Shown here in pieces: positions 55,501 through 64,000 of a DNA stretch of 64,000 nt. The DNA is from Lycocorax pyrrhopterus obiensis (Eukaryota; Chordata; Aves; Passeriformes; Paradisaeidae). A program made the translations under genes and the position numbers. The notes beneath the pieces are model-generated. The model was not told the DNA's origin and searched no databases. It saw only the letters and a program-made list of their open reading frames with translations. Each line of letters starts with the position of its first letter. The stretch's first letter is position 1. The stretch covers positions 39,053,268 through 39,117,267 of the forward strand of contig JACSVZ010000009.1 in the NCBI GenBank assembly GCA_014706295.1, given 5' to 3'.

Positions 55501-58500
55501 AAAGAACAGCACATGGAGAAGCAGGACTACTTATTCGCCTGCCATTAGTAGCTGGTGAAAAGGTTTGTGCAACCACAGCCCCAAGTGCCTCAAACCACTG
55601 AGCCAGAAACCCCAGACCATTCGGGGGGAGGCCTGGAGGAGCCTGCTGAGGCACACCGACTCCTGAAAGCAGGGATCAGCAGCTTCCAGGACTTCAAAGG
55701 GAAGCCACTTCTAGCCTCCAAGCTATCCGCGAAGCCAAAGGCGGCCGGCAAAGGCTGCCAGCCCGCTCCTGCTGTCACAGGATCCTTGCCAGGCAAACAG
55801 CAGACCTGCAATTAGAAGAGGTGTTTGTTGGCCTCTCTTCTGCAGCTCATTAGCAGAGGTAAGGTTTGCAGTCAGAACAAGAAAGTCCCGACCTCCAGTG
55901 AGCACAGCTCACTACAACTGCTCTGTAAGACAAGGAACAAGTCCTCCTACCAGTTTCCATTCAACAGGATGATCTGTGGCCTCAGCATGCTGAGAAGGAA
56001 CATTCCAGGCACTCAGGGCAGAAGGTTAAGTGTTGCAGCAACACGTCTTCTGTAAAAAGGCCCAGATAACAGCTTTTGGTGTTCCACCTCACCATCTTCT
56101 ATCTCCATCTCGGTCATTTCAGACAACACAAATGACTCTAAAGGCAGCCTTGGACAATCATCAAACTGGAGGTCTTCGTTTTAATAAGCTTCTCTTAACA
56201 AAGCCAGAGCCTTCCTTTCCCTAAAGCAGACTGGAGCTACTCTACAACAAGCTCCAGACACTTCCAGATGCATCTTTCCAGTAGCATCATGGGCAGGGAA
56301 CAGTGACTTGGTCTGACCCTGCCAGGAGCGTTTCAGAAGGGGAGATGCAGCGACAACAGGACTTCTGGGGGCGAGAACCACTGAACTGCCTCTGCACGCC
56401 AACGGGGGAACAACCAACAACACACACCCCTAACCAGCAATAACCTGACCCCAGAAGAGGTCAGGAGCAGATGCCCAGGAAGAAGCGTAAGGACACAGTG
56501 TAAAAGGGGCATTCTTCCACCCTCCTCTGCCCCCTACCCCACACTTCCCAGTCGGAGGTAAATTCCCAAGCCCAAAACTGCATCTGAATCACTGCATTTA
56601 CGGCCCCCCCACAGGCCTACCAACAGATCCAACTGTACCTTAAAAGAAGAATAAGTCTCCTGAATGTCCCACCACAGTCAGCCTATAGCCTAAAAAGGCA
56701 CCACACAAAAACTACTGGTTTTAATTTTAAAGCTGCTGACAATTGATTACACCCAGTATTCCCCATTTATTACATAATAAGAAATTACCTAAGATCATCA
56801 CTTCCAATTTACTCATGTCAATTGTGACTTTTAAGACCTCTACAGTATCTCCTTTAAAGCATTTCTCCCCTTAGCAAGTCAGTTTATTTACACACCACCT
56901 TACACAGCCTTGCAAAACTAGGCTGAGCCAACCTCATGTAAACCTAAAACAGGTCCCAGGCTTGAAGAAACTGTGGAGCTGAAGGACACCGATTATCCCA
57001 ATTGCTTAGGCACTTACAATGCCTTTGTATTCAAACAGAACTCCATCCCTTGAGATAAGGGACCTTGATGTGGGGGGCTTGTTAGGTGTTTCAGAGCTGG
57101 TGGCACACAAATTTGCAGGCACAAGGAATGCAAAGCATGTTCTCACCAGAGCTGGCAGCATCCTGTGTCCAAGAGCCCTGGCCCCAGCACGCTGCCGGGC
57201 ACAGCCGCCACGCTGCAGAGAGACGGGCACAGCCAGCACCGGGGCAGCAAACAAGGTGAGGCACTGCATGAAAGGCAGGAGCACATCAAAAGAGCCCTGT
57301 TAAAGAGGGATCTACACTACCTGGCAGACTGTAATCCAGCACCTGATGTTGACTATTCAGGAGCAGACGAATCATGAGGTCAGCTCTGGCCTTCCAGGGG
57401 AATGCCAGCATCTGAACTGCCAGCAAAGAACACCGGCACTTGTGAACTGCAGTGCTGCTTTCTCCCACATAAAGGAATAGCTGTGTACTTGTTTCACTAG
57501 GAGCACGGGGCACACTCCTCACATTCCTTCCAGAAACAGCATCCCATGAAGTTCATGGCAAAGGTGTGCTTCCATGCTACTTTATAACTGCAGTTCATTC
57601 TCTTCTTACCAGAGGAGAATTTTGGGAGTGTGTTCTGAACAATCTCGACCTACAGACGCAAATCACTCTGAAATAGGAACCTGCGAGCACTGCGCACACA
57701 CAGTGCCAGAAGACCACACATTAAGGAAGGGATTGCCATCACCTGAGACTGGGTCACGTGCCAACTCACAGTCCAGCGTAACACAGAAAACTATTGCACT
57801 ACAACCATTTACTGTTATTGGCCTGCACCTCCATGCTTTTGAAAGCATTACTCTAAAACCATGTTTTGGCTGCAAACATAGTGAAAAAAAAGGAACTTCT
57901 TGAAAGCATTTCCATGGAATTCCATACATTTTGCAGTCAACAACATTTTATAAATTTGTGATCCCAAAACAGTTTTCAATCACACGTGAATTCAGCTTTG
58001 GTGGAATGGTGGAAAACACCATCATTCCTGATTTTTACAGATACGTACAGGTTTGTACACGATATAAAAACCTCACACCCCCAACGTGTGGCCACAGAAC
58101 GTGTCTACAGCAGTGCTCAAAAGGTGAGAATTTTGACAGCATCAGATATCTCTGTAACCAAGATGCTCTTAAACTGTCTCAGTCTTGACTACCCTCAGGT
58201 CCTAAAGTAACTAATCCATCCCCTAATCCACGTGCACACCCGGGCTGAGGCCAGCCTGCCACCCACCTCCGTGACATCCATGAACCCTCACACACTGAAG
58301 CACTCAAATTACCCATGATCAATACCACCACTGCAATCTGCTGTAGCTCCTGAGAGCTGCACAGGTGAAGTAGGACAAGTTTTTAACCTGTTTATACACA
58401 GTAGAGCAGGTATCAAGATGCCCATTTGAGAGTTCCAATACCAAAAATGTAAACGAATTCAAGTAGCTTTTTTTTGGCAGGGACAAGAAGGGCTGAACGG

Positions 58501-61148
58501 GTGCCTAATTATTTCACAACGGCTGTCCCTAGATCCTATTTTAGCGTTGGGCTTTCATTAAATTTAAGCATGACTTCAGTGTACCAGCTGGCTGGAAAAA
58601 ACAAAAACCACAAACACAACCCACCCACAACACCCCACGGGTGTTCTTATCCCCGCCCATGTTCTCTTCCTACCCTTACTGAGGGCTTGGAAGACACCAG
58701 TTCCATTTGGAAAACCAGCCTCAAAAGCAGGTAAGTTCTGCAGGAAATGGCTACATTTAGCCCTCCCCTTTCACCTCAGCTCCTCTACACACTTGCATTC
58801 TCCTGCAAAAGGATCTTTCTGCTCAGTGTTAGAGGTGATCTTTAGCAGGTCATCTCAGCAGAAAAAATGCAACCAACTTCATACGTGTTAAGAGAAGAGT
58901 GTGAACAATCACCAGAATATCAAATATTCAGCTACTAAGGCATACAATAAAATTCTTACATCTCAAAGTGTGCTGAATTGCAAGCCCCAGGAACACAGCA
59001 TGGCCAAAATCACTTTATGAGTGGTGCCCATGGAGGGCGAGGCTGAAGCTCTGCACACACTATCCAGGGCTTCATCAATTCTTTTGTCAGTAACTAACAC
59101 AGCCATCCTATTCCCTACAGAGTATAAAAGTAAGGCAACAAACTCAACAGCTCCGCAACTAAAATATTTTCCTAATAAAAAACTTTCTAAATTTATTTCC
59201 TAATAAATAAATTATAAAAAACCCAGTTAGCAACAGTTCCTGGGCAGTGGAACTCAGACAGAGAACGTCAGCAACACCTCTGGAAACATCGTCAGCACCA
59301 GGTCAGTAGGATTTCCCTTTCCCAGCTTGAAACTTTGAGACACATTATAAGACTTAAAAGTAAAAACATACAATGGGTTTTTTTTCCCCTCAAGTTGTTT
59401 CATTTAAATAACAGCCTCACCTGACATAATTCTGTCCTAACCATGATTTAGGCCTGTAAGAGCTGATTATTTACAAACTGACAAGGCTGAGGGGTGAACT
59501 AAGTCACAGCAACAGACCTTAAAGTTTGTCCCAAAATGAAGACAGAACAAAATACACATCTCACTCAATGTGGAGACAAACAGGCAGAGATTTACAGTTA
59601 GGAACTACTCCTGAGTCCTGTACCACTGGGCAAGGAGCACATACCCGCCCCCTGAATCAGAGGAATGCAGGTCTTATCCCAGCAAACAAATCCTGAGGGA
59701 AGGCAAGCCTCTGAAACCACTGCACACACTTAACACCTCCTGGGGAGAGCCCAGCGCATACAGGAACTTTTTGTTCCCTTAAAACAGATCTCTAACACCT
59801 CCTCAAAAAAAAAAAAAGTTTCGGCCATCAAAGGCCCCAGCCCTGCACTTGAGAGCTCTCCACAGCCAGGACTCCAGCTTTCCCATTTCAATTGCAAGGC
59901 ACCCCAGCACTCTTCAAACAGCTCCAGCCCTTCAAGGACAGAGCTCGGAGAGTATTTGCAAAGTGCCTGCTGCATTCCAGGTCACCACCGTCCCTCTGAA
60001 GATGAGTATAAGGATCATAGCAAAGATCGTATTACAGGAAACAAAAGAAAAGTGAAGGTTTAAAAATAGACTTGTCATTGCCCACAGCAAACTGCTATAG
60101 CCACAGGAGTCTTCTTAAAGAAGCTGAGATGGGCTTCAATGCAGACCATAAAAACACATGAGATTTGGAAAATGAATCTGTTCTCTTCTGAGAGATCAAT
60201 GCATCGTTTTAAAAAGTGGGTTTGTACAAACGTGCCAGTTCTGCAGCTCAGTCCAGAACCAGGAACATCATCCTGAGGCACTGGTGTCTCCAGCACACCT
60301 ACATGAACCCCAGCTCTTTGAGAACCTGCTGAAGGTGAATTGCTCTCTCAACTACTGGAAAACAAAGTGGTTTAGTTTCAATTTATGTAAAAGCACTGCT
60401 AGAAACAAGTTATTTTAGCATTTTTGTATAGACAGAGTTGGAAAGGCTGCCTGGGCAGCTTCCCCTACAATATTCACGGCCCAGATATCACAGGCCAGCA
60501 TGCGGGTTTAGAGTCTCCAGGTTAACATGCACACCTGAGCGGGCTGAGAGCGACTTTCTGCTCCAGGACCGTCCTCCCTGTCCAGCCAGAGTCCTGCAAG
60601 AAGCCAGGCCACATCCTGCCCCGCTTCCTTCCCGGCCGGAGCCCAGGGCGGGCGGGCTGCGGGTAACCGGGGGGCTCAGAACTCGCTGCCTCCCCGCACC
60701 AGCGGGTCTGGCAACCTGCAAAGGGGTCACCTTTAGCAGACGAACTGGCACCAGGGACTTTGACCTGTAACTTTCTTATCCCCATCAAACCACGGACTGT
60801 CAGCGTACTGACGTGGGTAGCGCCAGCACATCCACGGGGAGCTCACTGCGCTCCGGCAGCACTCCGCACCTCCCACCCGGGCAAGCTCCAAGCAGCCCCA
60901 TGGCTGCCACCGCCAAGAAAATTAACTCTACCCCAGCCAAAACCACCACAAGTTAATAAAAAGCAGAGAAAAGGGAAAGCCCCTGCCCTCCCCGCGACAC
61001 CGCAGCGATGTCGCACCCCCCGAACGCGGCCGCGGCACCGCGGGGCCTTTGTGCGTCCCCCACTCGGACGCGGGGACCCCCGGGGCGCCGCCCCCAGCGA
61101 ACCCTCCCGGGGCGGCGAGACCGACCTGTTTCGGGGGCCGGGACTCAC

Positions 61149-61400
61149 CCGCTCGGGCCGGCGGGACGGAGCTGCCCGGTGCGGCGGCGCTGCCCCGCTC
61201 GGGCCGGCGGGACGGAGCTGCCCGGTGCGACGGAGCTGCCCGGTGCGACGGCGCTGCCCCGCTCGGGCCGGCGGGACGGAGCTGCCCGGTGCGACGGCGC
61301 TGCCCCGCTCGGGCCGGCGGGGCCGGGGGCGGCCGCGGGCGGCGGCGGCTCCGCTGACAAAGGAGCGCGGGCGGGGCAGCGCCCGCACCGGCAATGGCCG
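61149..61400 (-). other. ACVR1: Putative ACVR1 non-coding exon 1
   Basis: On the minus strand the CpG island contains a strong donor, GAGCGG|GTGAGTCC, with the exon ending at 61149. Sequence upstream of it (higher coordinates) would be a GC-rich 5' untranslated exon that includes the 46-bp tandem repeat. The start is set only roughly, just inside the ETS/CRE motif cluster. No transcript evidence is available. Confidence 0.4.
61151..61315. repeat. 46-bp GC-rich tandem repeat in the ACVR1 CpG island
   Basis: Units starting GCTCGGGCCGGCGGGACGGA begin at 61151, 61197, 61261 and (partial) 61307. Units 1 and 3 are 46 bp. Unit 2 is 64 bp because an inner 18-bp block (GACGGAGCTGCCCGGTGC) is duplicated. 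The array ends two bases from the putative exon 1 end, and every unit is CpG-dense. Confidence 0.93.
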
Positions 61401-61570
61401 CGCGTCACTTCCGCCCGCCCGCCCCGGCGAGCGCCCCCTGCCGGCGTTGCGGGGCAGGGGGGCCGCTCGGGCAGCGCCGCGGGCAGGGCGGGTTCGGGGG
61501 CGCAGGGAGCTGAAATCCCGTCCCGACCCACAGGGAGTGCGGGGCCGAAGCATCGAGGGACTACAGGCAG

Positions 61571-62203
61571 CCAGAATCCCAGGGTGGGTCAGGCTGGAGG
61601 GACCGCAGAGGGTCACTGGTGCCACCTCCCTGCTCCAGCAGGGCCATCCCAGAGCACAGGGCACGGGAGTGTGTCCAGATGGTTCTGGAACATCCCCAGG
61701 GAGGAGACTCCACAGCCTCCCTGGGCTCCGTTCAGGGCTGGGCACTGCCCAGGGCAGGAGTTGTGCCTCCTGTGCAGGGCAATTGCTGGGATAGCTCAGT
61801 CCCTGCCCAGGGCAGGAGTTGTGCCTCCTGTGCAGGGCAATTGCTGGGATAGCTCAGTCCCTGCCCAGGGCAGGAGTTGTGCCTCCTGTGCAGGGCAGTT
61901 GCTGGGCTCAGGCCCTGCCCAGGGCAGGAGTTGTGCCTCCTGTGCAGGGCAATTGCTGGGCTCAGGCCCTGCCCGTGGCTCTGGTGCCACTGCTGGGCCC
62001 CGGAGCAGAGCCCGGGCCCTGCCCTGAGCCCTCCCTGCAGCCAGGGACAGCCAGGGCTGAGGGCCCCTCTCAGCTGGGGCTCCTCTGAGGCTGAGCAGCC
62101 CCAGCTCCTTCAGCCTTTCCTGGGCATGGAGATGCTCCAGGCCCTTCCTCAGCTCCGCAGCCTCTGCCGGCCCCGCTCCAGGAGCTCCCTGTCCCTGCTG
62201 TGG
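61571..62203 (-). mobile_element. CR1 LINE fragment(s), interrupted by a tandem expansion
   Basis: The plus strand reads 'agaatcccagggtgggtcag', 'cctccctgctccagcagggc', 'catcccagagcaca' and 'gaggagactccacagcctcc', a reverse-complement CR1. After the 58/54-bp array it resumes with 'gctgagcagccccagctcct', 'ttcagcctttcctgggcatg' and 'gagatgctccaggcccttcc', again reverse-complement CR1 further from the tail. The order fits one element split by the repeat. It begins about 50 bp upstream of the ACVR1 CpG island. Confidence 0.78.
61745..61974. repeat. 58/54-bp tandem repeat inside CR1 sequence
   Basis: Units begin 'ctgcccagggcaggagttgt' at 61745, 61803, 61861 and 61915, with a partial start at 61969. 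Spacings are 58, 58, 54 and 54: the first two units end 'gctgggatagctcagtcc' and the next two end 'gctgggctcaggcc'. Units are otherwise nearly identical, so the expansion is recent. Confidence 0.95.
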
Positions 62204-62272
62204 GGGTTGGTCACAGGTTGGACTCGATGGCCTTGGAGGTCTTTTCCAACCTAACCAACTCTGTGATTCTGC
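62204..62272 (+). mobile_element. CR1 LINE terminal tail
   Basis: Sense CR1 end: 'ggttggactcgatggccttg', 'gaggtcttttccaacctaac', 'caactctgtgattctg'. It is opposite in orientation to the adjoining CR1 sequence, so this is a separate insertion. Confidence 0.88.
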
Positions 62273-64000
62273 TCCTGTGTCACAAGGAACATGGTTATGC
62301 TTTTCCCCCACACGTGGCACTTCCCAAGCAGCGACGTGAACATGTGCAAGACGGGAGGTGAGGAACTCAGAGGAGCAGAACAGAAGATGTGGAGACATAG
62401 CATGAGTCAGGCTGGGACAGCATGGATAGCAATCACAGCTGTGGTGCCAGGGCAGGAGGCGAATGCTTGTTCACTCGGGAAAAGGCAGGTGGATGGAGGG
62501 TTTGGAAAGTGTTCCTAATGAAGCTCCTTTGTGCATGCAGCCCATTTATGCACCGCCCTCCAAATGGGGCCAGGATTTGACTCACTATGAGTAATAGGAA
62601 TGTTTTAAACAGAGAAAAGAATACTAATTCCCTTAAAAATACAAATAGGTCTACATTTGGCTCAACAGCGCAAGGCCGGTGATTTTCCACAGTGTACTGC
62701 CAAGTAGCTGAATGTGGCATTCAAGTAGCTCATGTGTAGGTGTTCCTCGGGAGAAAATACAGCTCTAACAAGGACCATTTTCCTAAAGAGAAGACTAAAG
62801 GTTGGGTGTCTAATACAGCTTTTCAAAATTTAACCAAACAGCTACATTTCCAGAAGTGCCAAGTTTCCCTTGAGGCCCCACAGGTGGTGTTGGCAGCCAA
62901 GACTTCTGAACACCCACCTGCTTATTTGCAGCCTAAAGCACTTTTGACAGTAGTAGCCCATGTGGTTATCCGAGCTCCCAGGAAAGGGTGACACTGTTGG
63001 GCCAAGAGCCACCCCTCACTAATGCCTGTGGGGTTCCCAGGAGACACGAGGAACTGCATGGGTTAGAAGCACTTTGCATGAAAAAGTTTCTACTTTACAT
63101 CTGGTAGAAGAATATGAATTTTGGAACCTGTCATTGAGTAACCCACGCATGGCTCACCAAGGGACAGCTGTTGCTAAGTGCTCATTCACAGCCACGGGAG
63201 GAACCAGTGCTGGGAACTGGAATTAGGCAGCTCCTGCCCACAGCCTCCTGTAACTGGATCACATACCGTTTACATGCCACTGATTTCTAATTAATAGTGA
63301 AGCAGAGGGAAGAAGTAGCTTACTGAAGTAATCTCAGCATAATCTATAAACAGGGCTATTTTTCCGTTCTTTTGAATGCCACTTCTTATTTATCATCATA
63401 AGCATCCTTACAAATAAATTTGCTTTACAAATAGTGCAGGGTTTTTTCAATTATCTTTTCTATAAGTAACATGATTGTTGATAGGAAATTCCAGCTGTAA
63501 GTAGAATTTTATCTGCAGTAACATTATTTGGGGAGAAAACAGGGCTGCAGTCTGAGAGGGATATCATGACAAAGTGTTTGAGTTAGTGGCTGGTAGTGCC
63601 ATCGCAGAATCAGAAGTGCCCGAGATTTGGGGAGGATCACAAGGCTGTCTCTGTCCCTCAGATGCCCCTCTCTGTGCCACTCTCTGTGCCACTCAGATGC
63701 CACAGCTGGCACAGTGAGGGTAGTAAAGCATCTGGCTTGTCAGGTGTTTTACAGTCCCCCAAGGAAAGGTGGGGTGGATTTGATGGGGGTATTCATACAC
63801 GGCTGGCTTTGCACAGCTTTGCAAGGAGCAGAGTGTGATTAAATTTGGGGTCTTCCAGTTCGCAGCAGGAGAACCTCTTGTGGCTCTTTCTGTGCTGGGG
63901 AACAGTCTGGAACTTCTTGCCGGATAAGTTTGCATTAATCAGGTGTAATAATGGTGTGTCCATGTGAAAGGAGCACTGTGGGCATCAATTGCCACCCACA
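62273..64000. other. Upstream flank of ACVR1, no gene recognised
   Basis: About 1.7 kb of ordinary AT-moderate sequence. A short 12-bp duplication ('ctctgtgccact' twice) occurs near 63672-63696. I see no repeat family, RNA gene or protein domain. Frames here are short and unsupported. Confidence 0.7.

Larger units (their letters stand above)
32043..61148 (-). other. ACVR1: ACVR1 5' intron region (untranslated exons not located)
   Basis: About 29 kb between the putative first exon in the CpG island and the first coding exon. Mammalian ACVR1 has long 5' introns and alternative non-coding exons, and any such exons here cannot be placed without transcripts. Recognised contents: degenerate repeat at 35362-35528, CR1 at 37745-38282, and the 50-bp minisatellite at 39866-40520. 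A CpG-rich patch lies at about 46487-46660 (14 CpG in about 165 bp), and moderately GC-rich sequence at about 33590-34300. Many long frames (for example 35338-35898 and 36681-37247 minus) carry no domain that I can recognise. Confidence 0.6.
60590..61520 (-). promoter_or_regulatory. ACVR1: CpG island and probable ACVR1 promoter
   Basis: The densest CpG stretch upstream of ACVR1, strongest from about 61000 to 61500. It contains GC boxes, a CpG-rich cluster at 61391-61415 with an ETS/GABP-type 'cacttccgc', an adjacent CRE-like 'cgtca' and a YY1-like 'aatggc', the usual makeup of a TATA-less housekeeping-type promoter. The strand is inferred from ACVR1 lying to the left and from the minus-strand donor at 61148. 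A plus-strand divergent transcript cannot be excluded. Confidence 0.65.

Noticed and set aside
60760..62027. Frames of 300-344 codons over the ACVR1 CpG island on both strands
   Set aside because: The composition is CpG-island-like, they run through tandem arrays and CR1 sequence, and no domain or splice structure supports them.

Overview
The window is vertebrate nuclear DNA, almost certainly from a bird and most likely a passerine. Single-copy genes are split into short exons by long introns. The dispersed repeats are nearly all short 5'-truncated CR1 LINE tails. One SINE has a tRNA-Ile-like head joined to a CR1-like tail, which matches the passerine TguSINE1 type as I remember it. GC-rich minisatellites and CpG islands are frequent.

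Two genes are present, both on the minus strand and arranged head to tail. The main one is ACVR1 (ALK2, the activin/BMP type I receptor serine/threonine kinase). All nine coding exons can be placed with consensus splice sites: 31969-32042 (signal peptide), 31126-31392 (ectodomain), 30424-30641 (transmembrane), 27465-27564 (GS box), then kinase exons 25796-25942, 23445-23720, 19703-19900, 14496-14626 and 13391-13525. Phases join without error to a 507-residue protein. The 3' UTR probably runs to about 12225, where an ATTAAA signal and a GT-rich downstream element lie. A CpG island at about 60.6-61.5 kb is the likely promoter, with a consensus splice donor at 61148 ending a putative non-coding first exon. 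About 29 kb of 5' intron lies between that exon and the first coding exon.

About 8 kb downstream of the ACVR1 3' end lies the first coding exon of ACVR1C (ALK7) at 3895-3967, inside its own CpG island (about 3360-4310). The rest of ACVR1C runs off the left edge; 1-3894 is its first intron. The ACVR1C-ACVR1 neighbourhood is the known vertebrate order. Both products are single-pass membrane kinases that are phosphorylated in the GS box by type II receptors and signal through SMADs: ACVR1 mainly SMAD1/5/8, ACVR1C SMAD2/3.

The rest is intron and intergenic DNA with CR1 fragments, one LTR-like segment, several minisatellites and small CpG-rich patches. I found no third protein-coding gene and no RNA gene. 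I did not find a new biological system. The observations most worth checking are: a sharp GC3 jump in one ACVR1 kinase exon next to a G-rich minisatellite; loss of the ATG used in human ACVR1, creating an ATG-GAG-TTA-TGA mini-ORF overlapping the next ATG; a Ser replacing the near-invariant Ala before HRD; and GC-rich tandem repeats lying at or near splice donors in both genes.
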